Positions 1 through 7,901 of a DNA stretch of 64,000 nucleotides are shown piece by piece. Origin of the DNA: DASWJZ01 sp963739005 (GTDB taxonomy: Bacteria > Pseudomonadota > Alphaproteobacteria > Rhizobiales > Afifellaceae); NCBI GenBank assembly GCA_963739005.1, contig CAVTYQ010000008.1, positions 186,001-250,000 of the forward strand, written 5' to 3'. Position 1 is the stretch's first letter; every line of letters begins with the position of its first letter. The notes beneath the pieces are model-generated. The model searched no databases. It had not been told where the DNA came from and worked only from the letters and a program-made list of their open reading frames with translations. The translations under genes were made by a program, and so were the position numbers.

Positions 1-47
1 AGAGCGGTGGACAAGAGCAGCAGGCCGATCGCCACCCCGCGCCTCAC
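1..47 (-). CDS. Partial 5' end of a gene after pheS (possible signal peptide)
   Basis: A GTG codon overlaps the pheS stop in the arrangement GTGA, the usual sign of translational coupling. The 15 codons visible before the window edge read MRRGVAIGLLLLSTA, a basic start followed by a hydrophobic run, as in a Sec signal peptide or membrane anchor. It does not look like the start of PheT. If real, a small secreted or membrane protein sits between pheS and pheT. The call rests only on the overlap and hydrophobicity. Confidence 0.35.
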   Translation of the reverse strand, partial: MRRGVAIGLLLLSTA

Positions 48-1123
48 TGGCTGAGCCCCTCCGCGAGACTCGGCACGGCGAGCGCCGAGAAGCCGTAATG
101 GCGGAGCCAGCGAAGGTCGGCCTCGAAGAAGGCACGGAGATCCGGGATGCCGTATTTCAGCATGGCGATGCGGTCGATCCCCATGCCGAAGGCGAAGCCC
201 TGCACCTTGTCCGGGTCGAGCCCGCCGGCGCGGATGACGTTCGGGTGCACCATGCCGGAGCCGAGAATTTCCAGCCAATCGTCGCCGGCGCCGATCTTCA
301 GTTCGCCACCCTCCCACGAGCAGCCGATGTCCACTTCCATCGACGGCTCGGTGAAGGGAAAGTGCGAGGGGCGGAAGCGCATCTTCACCTGATCGATCTC
401 GAAGAAGGCCTTGCAGAAGGCTTCGAGCGTGCCCTTCAGGTGCCCAAGGTGCGTTTCCTCGTCGATGACGAGCCCCTCCACCTGATGGAACATCGGCGTG
501 TGCGTCTGGTCGGAATCGGAGCGGAAGGTGCGGCCGGGCGCGATCACGCGGATCGGCGGCTTCGTCGTCTCCATGGTCCTGATCTGCACCGGCGAGGTGT
601 GCGTGCGAAGCACCATGCGTTCGTTCGAGCCGGGGCGCGGATTGAAATAGAAAGTGTCGTGCTCCTGCCGCGCGGGATGCTCGTCGGGAATGTTGAGCGC
701 GCCGAAATTGTACCAGTCGGTCTCGATATGCGGCCCCTCGGCGACGGAGAAACCCATGTCGCCGAAGATCTGGATCACCTCCTGCCAGACCTGCGTCACC
801 GGATGGATGGTGCCGCGCGCCTCCGGGCGGGAGGAGAGCGTCACATCGACGGTCTCGGTCTTGAGCCGCGCGTCGAGGCTGATCTCACGAAGTTCAACGA
901 AGCGCGCTTCGATTGACGCCGTCACATTATCTTTGAGCTTGTTCAGCTCAGCGCCGGCAATCTTGCGCTCTTCCGGCGCCATCTTGCCGAGACCCTTCAG
1001 GCGTTCGGAGATCGCGCCCTTCTTGCCGAGCGCGGCGACGCGGACGTCCTCAAGCGCGCGCTCGTCCGCCGCCGCGGCGATCGACGCAGTGATTTCCGAT
1101 TCAAGGGTGGCGAGGTCGGACAT
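44..1123 (-). CDS. pheS: Phenylalanine--tRNA ligase alpha subunit
   Basis: PheS is the catalytic subunit of the cytoplasmic alpha2beta2 synthetase that charges tRNA-Phe with phenylalanine using ATP. The 359 residues match the usual length. An N-terminal coiled-coil arm (about 1-90) is followed by the class II core: motif 2 around 173-217 (RTHTSPVQIR, then GRTFRSDSDQTHTPMFHQVEG region) and motif 3 around 309-322 (GFAFGMGIDR). It lies downstream of rpmI and rplT in the same direction, the common bacterial order; pheT should follow beyond the window start. A repeat-filled gap separates it from rplT. Confidence 0.98.
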   Translation of the reverse strand: MSDLATLESEITASIAAAADERALEDVRVAALGKKGAISERLKGLGKMAPEERKIAGAELNKLKDNVTASIEARFVELREISLDARLKTETVDVTLSSRPEARGTIHPVTQVWQEVIQIFGDMGFSVAEGPHIETDWYNFGALNIPDEHPARQEHDTFYFNPRPGSNERMVLRTHTSPVQIRTMETTKPPIRVIAPGRTFRSDSDQTHTPMFHQVEGLVIDEETHLGHLKGTLEAFCKAFFEIDQVKMRFRPSHFPFTEPSMEVDIGCSWEGGELKIGAGDDWLEILGSGMVHPNVIRAGGLDPDKVQGFAFGMGIDRIAMLKYGIPDLRAFFEADLRWLRHYGFSALAVPSLAEGLSQ

Positions 1124-1142
1124 GGCGTTCGTCTAGCACCAA

Positions 1143-1273
1143 ACCTTCCCATGGGGAGAAGGTGGCTGCGAAGCAGCCGGATGAGGAGATGCGGCGTGGG
1201 CGCTGAATCCGCGGCGACGCCGCAACCCCTCACCCGCCCGCTTCGCGAGCACCCTCTCCCTCTGGGAGAGGGT
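1143..1273. repeat. Mosaic palindromic repeat between rplT and pheS
   Basis: The rplT-pheS spacer is a chain of short inverted repeats: a C-rich/G-rich pair near 1145-1161, CTGCG/GCAGC type pairs, and a perfect 10-bp stem (1251-1260 with 1264-1273, ACCCTCTCCC and its complement, loop TCT). Short open frames across it are not genes. The CCCTCTCC stem recurs at 15096-15115, so this is a dispersed family. In the transcript it could act as a processing or stability hairpin between rplT and pheS. Confidence 0.7.
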
Positions 1274-1284
1274 CTGACGCCACC

Positions 1285-1695
1285 CTACGCCTTTTCGCCG
1301 ACCGCCTTGGCGTGCTCGGGCGCGGAAGTGTCCTTGAGATAGGCAAGCGCCGCCTTCGCCTGCTCCGCCAGCGCGGCGAAGGCCGCCGGCTCGTGGATCG
1401 CGAGGTCGGAAAGCACCTTGCGGTCGACCTCGACGCCGGCACGGTTCAGCCCGTCGATCAGGCGGCCGTAGGTCAGCCCGAGATCGCGCGCCGCCGCGTT
1501 GATCCGCTGGATCCAAAGCGCGCGGAAATTGCGCTTGCGGTTCTTGCGGTCGCGATAGGCGTACTGGTTGGCCTTCTCCACCGCCTGCTTGGCAATGCGG
1601 ATGGTGTTCTTGCGGCGGCCGTAATAGCCCTTCGCCTGATCAAGAACCTTCTTGTGCTTGGCGTGAGACGTCACGCCGCGTTTGACACGCGCCAT
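1285..1695 (-). CDS. rplT: 50S ribosomal protein L20
   Basis: L20 binds 23S rRNA early in 50S assembly and in many bacteria also represses its own operon. The protein starts MARVKRGVTSHAKHKKVLDQ, the family signature with its basic rRNA-binding extension, and keeps RKRNFRALWIQRINAAAR in the core. At 136 residues it is about 15 longer than the E. coli protein because of a C-terminal tail (about 120-136), common in alphaproteobacteria. It lies 21 bp after rpmI. Confidence 0.98.
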   Translation of the reverse strand: MARVKRGVTSHAKHKKVLDQAKGYYGRRKNTIRIAKQAVEKANQYAYRDRKNRKRNFRALWIQRINAAARDLGLTYGRLIDGLNRAGVEVDRKVLSDLAIHEPAAFAALAEQAKAALAYLKDTSAPEHAKAVGEKA

Positions 1696-1716
1696 TTCAG
1701 AAAACTCCGGTCGGCT

Positions 1717-1917
1717 CTAGCGGTTGTAGGGCATGTAGACTTTGACGATCTTCTCGTCGGCGTCGCTCAGCACCGTGGTGCCGCGCGCCTTGCGGATGAA
1801 CTTCGTCGTCCGCTTGATCATGCCGTGGCGTTTGCCCGCTTGCCCGACCTTCACATGGCCGTTGGCGGTGAACCGGAAGCGCTTCTTGGCCCCCGACTTC
1901 GTCTTCTGCTTGGGCAT
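1717..1917 (-). CDS. rpmI: 50S ribosomal protein L35
   Basis: A 66-residue, strongly basic large-subunit protein beginning MPKQKTKSGAKKRFRFTANG, diagnostic for L35. An AAGGAGAG ribosome binding site lies about 5 bases before the ATG. It is the first gene of the rpmI-rplT-pheS run; infC is not directly upstream, the neighbour being a tRNA on the opposite strand about 300 bp away. The intervening leader should hold the promoter, but I could not pick one out. Confidence 0.98.
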   Translation of the reverse strand: MPKQKTKSGAKKRFRFTANGHVKVGQAGKRHGMIKRTTKFIRKARGTTVLSDADEKIVKVYMPYNR

Positions 1918-2214
1918 TTTGCTCTCCTTACGTCACGCGGGCGCATCGCCATTTCCGGCGGGCGTCGCTTTGGCTCTTGATTGAGCATTCAGGACCGCCA
2001 CGGCATGCCCAGGGGCAAGCGCCCCAAAGCCGGGCCATCCGAAGGGCGGTCATATAGCCAAGGCGAGCCGGGGAAGCAAGGCGGGAGGCCATGGTTTTGG
2101 GGCCCGGTCTTCGGGCGGCGGGCCGGCGACAGCGGCCGCGGGTCGGTTGCGCGCCCTTGCCGCCTGTGGCATTCACCCCGCGCCGATGCGGGCAAGCCCC
2201 GCGAGCGCCCGGAC

Positions 2215-2289
<75 letters not shown>

Positions 2290-2515
2290 TCGTTGGGAAT
2301 CGGCCGTTCCCCTAAGGCCCGGCAGCGGGCGTAATCAATTCGCTTGCCACCGCTGCCGAGGCCCGCCACGAGACGCCGGCCGGATGTCTGGAGCGCGGCG
2401 ATCTGTTCGTGCACGGGACTACCCACTCGTCAACGCCATCGTCACCGGGTCTGAACTGCGGCGGTGGTGTAGCGCGGCCGATGCCGCAGGCTTAAGATTG
2501 GGGGCCAGCAACGGG

Positions 2516-3175
2516 TCAAAGAATGCCGTGCCGTTTGAACACCAAGCTGAGCGGTTCGCCCGCGGCGAGCTCCTCACGCACGGTGTTTTCCGCGAGCGCC
2601 TTCTCCAGAGCAAGCTCCACCGTCCGGTCACAAAGTGCCGCCGGAATGACGACGACACCGTCGACGTCGCCAAAAACCCAGTCGCCGGGGGCGATCGGAA
2701 CGCCGCCGCACTCGACCGGCACATCGACCGCCTTCACCTCGCCGCGGCCCTTCGAGTCGAGCGGCCCGATCGCGCCGGCAAAGACGGGAAAGCGCATTTC
2801 GCGGATCAGGCGCACGTCGCGCACGAGGCCGTCGGTCACACATCCCGCCGCGTTGCGAGCGTGCGACGCCGTCGTCAGCAGTTCGCCCCAAGGGGCGATG
2901 CGGTTCTCGTTGCCGCACGCCATAACCACTACATCGTCCCTCCTCAAACTGTCGACCAGCGCGATCTCGAGCTCATAAGGGTTGCTGCCAGGCTCGACGT
3001 GGTAGACGGGCATGTAGAGAGCGGTGCGGGCTCGTCCGAACATCACCAGCGTTTCGTCGAGCGGTCGAATTCTCGCGGCGAGCGCATGGTGCATGTTTCC
3101 GAGTCCGTCGAGGACGTCGGAAATCACGCCTGAATAGAGCTTTCCGCGCACTTCGGCGATCAGGGCGTCGTGCAT
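2516..3175 (-). CDS. RraA-like protein, candidate 2-oxo-acid aldolase
   Basis: A 219-residue RraA/HMG-CHA-aldolase family protein. The fold is shared by RNase E inhibitors and by class II pyruvate aldolases that cleave 4-hydroxy-2-oxo acids. Family landmarks are GVISDVLDGLG near the start, the central helix-turn GELLTTASHARNAAG followed by DGLVRD (substrate-binding Arg-Asp), and GDVDGVVVIP near the C-terminus. I chose the ATG at 3175 because GGGAGGA precedes it by about 6 bases; a further upstream ATG lacks one. As the last gene of a sugar-acid uptake and oxidation operon it is more likely an aldolase for the 2-keto-3-deoxy acid than an RNase regulator; that is inference from position. Confidence 0.8.
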   Translation of the reverse strand: MHDALIAEVRGKLYSGVISDVLDGLGNMHHALAARIRPLDETLVMFGRARTALYMPVYHVEPGSNPYELEIALVDSLRRDDVVVMACGNENRIAPWGELLTTASHARNAAGCVTDGLVRDVRLIREMRFPVFAGAIGPLDSKGRGEVKAVDVPVECGGVPIAPGDWVFGDVDGVVVIPAALCDRTVELALEKALAENTVREELAAGEPLSLVFKRHGIL

Positions 3176-3200
3176 CGTCTTCCTCCCGAGAGTCTGCGTC

Positions 3201-3989
3201 TCAAGCAATCTTCTCCGGCTGGAAAAGCCGCATCGCGATATAGGCGAGCGCGGCGCTGAAGAAGAGAATCAGCGCCACCAGCGCGTTGATGTCGGGCTTG
3301 AAGCCGAGCCGCATCGAGCTCCACAGCCACATAGGCAACGTGTTCTTGGTCCCCGTCACGAGGAGCGTGATCAGCGTTTCGTCGAACGACAGCGCGAAGG
3401 CGAGGATTGCGGCGGAGACGAACGCCGAGGTCAAGTTGGGCATGACGACGAGGCGAAACGTCTGCCAGCGGCTGGCGCCGAGATCGAGCGAAGCGTCGAT
3501 CAGGCTCGGTCTCAGGGCCTTCAGCCGCGTCAGCACGATCTGATAGACGATCGCCAGCACGAACACCGTATGTCCGGCGACGACGGTGGCGAGCGATCGC
3601 GGGATATCCGTTTCGCGGAAGAAGATGAGCAACGACAGGCCGGTGATGATCGGCGGCATCAGGAACGGCAGGAACACCACAAACTGCAGGGCATGCCGCG
3701 CCGGCGAGCGGCTGTTGTGGTAGTAGAGCGCGATCAGCGTGCCGAAGATGAGTGCGAGCACGACGGCCGAAAGCCCGACGACAAGCGTGTTCAAGAGCGA
3801 GTCGAGAACGCCCTCGTTGTGGAAGAGCGAGCGATACGCGTCGAAGGAGAAGCTGTCCCACTGCACCTCGTTTCGCTCGAGGCGGAAGAACGAGAAGAAG
3901 ATCGCCACCGCAAGCGGTCCATAGATGAGCAGCGCGACGAAAAGCGCGACCGCGGAAAGCAGTGCAATGGCGAGGCCCGACAACCTCAT
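3201..3989 (-). CDS. ABC transporter permease, PotC type
   Basis: Inner-membrane permease of the spermidine/putrescine (Pot) type, 262 residues with about six hydrophobic helices. The cytoplasmic EAA loop (about 163-182, LIDASLDLGASRWQTFRLVV) docks on the ATPase. It overlaps the PotB-type gene by 4 bases (ATGA), so the two are co-translated. Together with the neighbouring ATPase, permease and binding protein it forms a complete importer. The genes around it oxidise sugars, so the substrate may be a sugar or sugar acid rather than a polyamine. Confidence 0.92.
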   Translation of the reverse strand: MRLSGLAIALLSAVALFVALLIYGPLAVAIFFSFFRLERNEVQWDSFSFDAYRSLFHNEGVLDSLLNTLVVGLSAVVLALIFGTLIALYYHNSRSPARHALQFVVFLPFLMPPIITGLSLLIFFRETDIPRSLATVVAGHTVFVLAIVYQIVLTRLKALRPSLIDASLDLGASRWQTFRLVVMPNLTSAFVSAAILAFALSFDETLITLLVTGTKNTLPMWLWSSMRLGFKPDINALVALILFFSAALAYIAMRLFQPEKIA

Positions 3990-4876
3990 ACTGCGGCCCC
4001 GCCTTCGCGCATGAACAACCGGCCCGTCAGGAGCAGAACGACGGCGACGAAGATCAGCAGGATGACCGAAAGCGCCGCGCCGAACGGCCAGTTGAAGGCG
4101 AAGCCGAACTGCGAATAGATGATGCGGCCGAAGGTGAGCCCGTTCATTCCCCCAACCATCTGCGGCGTTACGAAATCGCCGAGCCCAAGCACAAACGTGA
4201 ACGAGGCGCCGACCAGCGTGCCGCTTGCCGAGAGCGGCAGGATCACGCGCCGGAACGTCTGCCAGCCGGTCGCGCCGAGATCGTAGGACGCGTCGATGAG
4301 CTGCCGCGGAATCTTGTCCAGCGTGATGAAGATCGGAAGCATCGTGAAGGGAAGCAGGATCAGCGCGAGCGTGAGCATGACGGCGTAGAGATTGAATATC
4401 AGGAAGGTGATTGGCCGATCGATGATGCCGGCCGCGATCAGCATGCGGTTGAGGAAGCCGTTGCCGCCGAGAAGGCTGCGGATCGCATAGATCTTCATGA
4501 TGTAGCTCATCAAGAGCGGGATCACGAAGACGAGCGTCAGCGTATATTTCAGCCGGCCCGTCAGACTTGCGAGCAGGAGCGCCACCGGATAGCCGAGCAC
4601 GACTGTGATGAGCGCGGCGCCGAGCGACAGCAGGCAGGTGTAGAAGAAGATCGGGACGTAGATTGCTTCCGAGAAGAAGCGCACGTAGTTCGCCAGCGTG
4701 AAACGGTGGACGATGTTGGTATTCTCGACATAGAAGAAGCTCTGCAGGACGAAGAGCGTCAGCGGCACGAGGATGAAGACGAGCGGCACGCCGTAGGCGA
4801 CGGCTGCCAGGATCGACCGCATGATGCGCTCGCCGGCGTCCTGTCGCGGAGGAATGGCGACGGCGTTCGCCATCAC
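3986..4876 (-). CDS. ABC transporter permease, PotB type
   Basis: First permease of the Pot-type importer, 296 residues with a long N-terminal cytoplasmic stretch and six predicted helices. The EAA loop lies at about 193-215 (LIDASYDLGATGWQTFRRVI), followed by a proline as in the BPD_transp_1 family. Its start overlaps the end of the ATPase gene by 4 bases and its end overlaps the PotC-type gene. The heterodimer of the two permeases forms the channel. Family assignment is firm; substrate is unknown. Confidence 0.92.
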   Translation of the reverse strand: MMANAVAIPPRQDAGERIMRSILAAVAYGVPLVFILVPLTLFVLQSFFYVENTNIVHRFTLANYVRFFSEAIYVPIFFYTCLLSLGAALITVVLGYPVALLLASLTGRLKYTLTLVFVIPLLMSYIMKIYAIRSLLGGNGFLNRMLIAAGIIDRPITFLIFNLYAVMLTLALILLPFTMLPIFITLDKIPRQLIDASYDLGATGWQTFRRVILPLSASGTLVGASFTFVLGLGDFVTPQMVGGMNGLTFGRIIYSQFGFAFNWPFGAALSVILLIFVAVVLLLTGRLFMREGGAAV

Positions 4877-5958
4877 GCGCGCACGACGTGGGCGTCGCGG
4901 GCGTGCCAGCCGAGCTCCACCTCCTGCCCGGATGACACGGCGGGGCCGCCGGCGCTGCTCGGCAGCTTCACCATCAGAGGGGAGCGATCCGCCGCGCCGT
5001 TCAGCGGATCGAGATGGATCTGAGTGATGGGACCGACGAAATCCACCGCTCGGACCCGCGCCCGCACCCGGTTCGGCACGTCGGGGGGAGGAGAAATGCG
5101 GATCACCTCCGGTCTCACGACCATGATCGCGGCATCGCCTTGCCGCATCGCGTTCGCGCCGGCCGCGATCTGGAAGCGGCCCGACCCCGTTTCGATGGCG
5201 ACGACCCCAGCGTCGCCGGCGCCGATCCTGCCCGTGATGACATTGTTGTCGCCGAAGAAGCGGGCGACGTATTCGCTGTTCGGCGCGTAATAGACATCGC
5301 CCGGCGTGCCGATCTGCTCGATTCGACCGTCCCGCATCACGCAGATGCGGTCGGCCATGGTCACGGCTTCTTCCTGGTCATGCGTGATGAAGAGGAACGT
5401 GGTGCGGATCTCGCGCTGCAGCGCCTTCAGGAACCGCTGCATCTGACGCCGGAGTTCCGCGTCGAGCGCGCCCAGCGGCTCATCGAGCAGAATCAGGCGC
5501 GGCTCGCAGATGATGGCGCGCGCGAGCGCCACGCGCTGCTGCTGGCCGCCGGAGAGCTGCGCCGGATAGCGCTTGCCGAAATCGCCAAGCGCGACCAGCT
5601 CCAGCGTCTTCTTCACCCGTTCGCGTATCTCTCGCTTCCTGACGCCGCGCACCGCAAGGCCATAACCGATGTTCTCTTCCGCGGTCATGTGAGGGAAGAG
5701 GGCGTAGTCCTGGAAGACCGTGTTGAAGGGGCGGCGGTTGATCGGGACGTGCGCGACATCCCGCCCTTCGAGCGTGATGCGACCTGCGCCCGGCGACAGA
5801 AAGCCGCCGATCAACCGGAGTATCGTGGTCTTGCCGGAACCGCTTGGCCCCAGCACCACGAGGAACTCGCCATCCTCCACCGCAAGATCGATCGCGTGGA
5901 GGATTTCGACCGGTCCGTAGGAGAAGCTGACGCTCTCAAGTTCGACGACGCTCGTCAC
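4873..5958 (-). CDS. ABC transporter ATP-binding protein, PotA type
   Basis: Cytoplasmic ATPase of the importer, 361 residues. It shows Walker A (37-45, GPSGSGKTT), a Q-loop in VFQDYALFPH (about 83-92), the signature LSGGQQQRV (from 135), Walker B LILLDEP (155-161) and the H-loop ITHDQEE. A TOBE-like C-terminal domain (about 280-355), typical of PotA/MalK proteins, may sense substrate or regulators. A strong hairpin separates it from the upstream binding-protein gene, probably giving less ATPase than binding protein. Confidence 0.94.
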   Translation of the reverse strand: MTSVVELESVSFSYGPVEILHAIDLAVEDGEFLVVLGPSGSGKTTILRLIGGFLSPGAGRITLEGRDVAHVPINRRPFNTVFQDYALFPHMTAEENIGYGLAVRGVRKREIRERVKKTLELVALGDFGKRYPAQLSGGQQQRVALARAIICEPRLILLDEPLGALDAELRRQMQRFLKALQREIRTTFLFITHDQEEAVTMADRICVMRDGRIEQIGTPGDVYYAPNSEYVARFFGDNNVITGRIGAGDAGVVAIETGSGRFQIAAGANAMRQGDAAIMVVRPEVIRISPPPDVPNRVRARVRAVDFVGPITQIHLDPLNGAADRSPLMVKLPSSAGGPAVSSGQEVELGWHARDAHVVRA

Positions 5959-5986
5959 CTGCCCAGCTTGTCATGCCATCGGCAAA

Positions 5987-6018
5987 TAAGGAAAGGGCCG
6001 CCGGCAATTCGGCGGCCC
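5987..6018 (-). terminator. Intercistronic hairpin / leaky terminator after the binding-protein gene
   Basis: A perfect 9-bp stem (GGGCCGCCG at 5995-6003 with CGGCGGCCC at 6010-6018, six-base loop) lies 13 bp past the binding-protein stop. On the leftward transcript it is followed by TTTCCTTATTTG, a broken U-tract. It could end part of the transcripts or protect the 3' end of the binding-protein mRNA, giving the usual excess of binding protein over permease. Confidence 0.7.
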
Positions 6019-6031
6019 CCGTGAATAGGAA

Positions 6032-7060
6032 CTACGGCGCGGCCTTGATCTCGTTCCAGAGATCAGCCCGCTTCGTCGGGTCCTCCACAGTCTCAAGCCA
6101 CACGATCTTGTCGTTTGGCCCGGCGCTCGGGAACTCCACGACCGTATTGCCGAAACCCTGCCGCTCGGACAGCGCGCCGCTGATTTCCTTCTTGAGAACG
6201 AAGTTCACCCACTTCTCGGCGAGCTCCTTGTTCTTGACGCCGCTCGTCATCGCCCAGGTATCGAGCCAGGCGAGCGCGCCCTCCTTGGCATTGATGTAGG
6301 CAATCGGCGCGCCTGCGTCCTTCATCATCTTCACCTGCTGCTGGCCGTAGTTCGCCCAGATCAGCGCCACGTCGTTCTGCTGGTAGAGCTGCAGCGCCTC
6401 GTCAGCCGTCGAATAGAGACTCAGCAGATTATGCTTCATGTCGATGAGCTTGGCCTTGGCCGCCTGCATCTGCTCGTCGGAGAGATGGAACGGATCCGCG
6501 ATGCCCATGTCGAGCGCGGTGACCGAAAAGTTGTGCTCGCCGTTGTCGTAGCCGAGGATGCGGCCCTTGTACTGGTCGTTGTAGAAGACGTCCCACGACG
6601 TCGGCGGAGTCTTGACCTTTTCGGTGTCGTAGATGATGCCGATCGTGTCGAAGGCAAAGGGAATGCCATACACCTTGCCGTCGCGCATCGTGCCTTCGAC
6701 CTTGGTCAGGTCCCGGAAGCGTTCGAGCGTCTGCTGCTGATTGGGCAGCATGCCCATGTCATGCGGCGTGACCAGGCCGGCGTCGATGTAGCGCTGCAAT
6801 TGGGCGGTGTTGACGGCCATGAGGTCGAAGTCCTTGCCCTCGCTGCCCTTGATCTTCGCCCAGATCTCGTCGTCGGTGCCGATGAAGACGACATTGACGT
6901 CGACGTTGTTCTCCTTCTCGAACTCCTTCACCCAGTCGTCGTCGGCGTAGCCCTGCCACGACAGAATGCGGAGCTCTTCCGCCATCGCGCCCGCCGCGCT
7001 CAGCGTGAGCGCCAGCGCCGACGCGGCAACCAGCAGCATCTTCTGCGAAAATCCTTTCAT
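6032..7060 (-). CDS. ABC transporter substrate-binding protein, PotD/family 1 type
   Basis: Periplasmic binding protein of the Pot-type importer, 342 residues. A Sec signal peptide (1-27: MKGF, hydrophobic core, cleavage at AMA/EE) precedes a mature start LRILSWQGYADDDWVKEFEK, typical of PotD-like proteins. YGIPFAFDTIGIIYDTEKV in the middle is the family's hinge region. The substrate cannot be read from sequence; the adjacent SDR and dehydratase genes hint at an aldose or aldonate. It lies 58 bp downstream of the SDR gene. Confidence 0.9.
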   Translation of the reverse strand: MKGFSQKMLLVAASALALTLSAAGAMAEELRILSWQGYADDDWVKEFEKENNVDVNVVFIGTDDEIWAKIKGSEGKDFDLMAVNTAQLQRYIDAGLVTPHDMGMLPNQQQTLERFRDLTKVEGTMRDGKVYGIPFAFDTIGIIYDTEKVKTPPTSWDVFYNDQYKGRILGYDNGEHNFSVTALDMGIADPFHLSDEQMQAAKAKLIDMKHNLLSLYSTADEALQLYQQNDVALIWANYGQQQVKMMKDAGAPIAYINAKEGALAWLDTWAMTSGVKNKELAEKWVNFVLKKEISGALSERQGFGNTVVEFPSAGPNDKIVWLETVEDPTKRADLWNEIKAAP

Positions 7061-7118
7061 CTCACCCTCCTGTTTCAGATGCGGTTTTTCTCCTCGGCCG
7101 CCACATCATCCTTGCGTC

Positions 7119-7889
7119 TCAGACCCAGCCGGCATCGACGATGAAGTTCTGGGAAGTGCACATGCGGCTGTCGTCGGCCGCGAGCCAAAGAACCATGCGG
7201 GCGATGTCCGGCGGGTAGAGGCGGCCCTTCAGACACTGGCGCTCGTCGATCTGCTTCTCCCCCTCCGGCGTCACCCAAAGATCGAGCTGGCGTTTGGTCA
7301 TCACCCACCCCGGCACGACGCAATTCACTCGGATGTTCTCCGGCCCGAGTTCTCGGGCGAGGCCGCGGGTCAGGCCGTTCACAGCCGATTTCGCCGTGAC
7401 GTAGGCGATGCAATCGGCCTCGCCCTGCATCCAGCTGATGGATCCGAGATTGACGATCGAGCCGCCGCCGGATTCGCGCATCTGCGGACGCACGGCCTGC
7501 GCCGCGAAGAACTGGTGACGAAGATTGACCTGAATACGGTCGTCCCAATACTCGACCGTCACGTTCTCGATGCGATGGCGGTCGTCGTTACCGGCGTTAT
7601 TGACCAGTGCCTTGATCGGCCCGTCCTCGCGCTGGACGCGTTCGGCAGCGTCGCGAAGCGGGCCGATCTCCTTCAGGTCGCAGGGGATGAACCTCGGAGC
7701 AGGGTATCCGCGCGCGCGAATGCGCTCGGCGAGCGAAAGCGAGGCGTCTTCCTGGATATCGACAAACGTCACGCGCGCGCCTTGCGCGCAAAAATGCTCG
7801 ACGATGCTCTCGCCGATACCGGACCCGCCGCCGGTGACGAACACGACGCGGTTCTTCAGGGTCGGATAGTTGGCGTCTTCGCTATCCAC
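7119..7889 (-). CDS. SDR oxidoreductase, D-xylose 1-dehydrogenase-like
   Basis: A classical short-chain dehydrogenase of 256 residues: TGGGSGIG cofactor motif (19-26), NNAG (98-101) and the catalytic Ser with YVTAK (Y163, K167). The phrases NNAGNDDRH, VNLRH, GSISW, RVNCVVPG, QCLKGR and the ending DAGWV match what I remember of Caulobacter D-xylose 1-dehydrogenase, which oxidises an aldose to its lactone with NAD+. It lies 12 bp downstream of the dehydratase gene. Aldose dehydrogenase plus aldonate dehydratase are consecutive steps in non-phosphorylative pentose pathways. The exact sugar is not determined. Confidence 0.85.
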   Translation of the reverse strand: MDSEDANYPTLKNRVVFVTGGGSGIGESIVEHFCAQGARVTFVDIQEDASLSLAERIRARGYPAPRFIPCDLKEIGPLRDAAERVQREDGPIKALVNNAGNDDRHRIENVTVEYWDDRIQVNLRHQFFAAQAVRPQMRESGGGSIVNLGSISWMQGEADCIAYVTAKSAVNGLTRGLARELGPENIRVNCVVPGWVMTKRQLDLWVTPEGEKQIDERQCLKGRLYPPDIARMVLWLAADDSRMCTSQNFIVDAGWV

Positions 7890-7901
7890 GCCGCCCCCCT
7901 G

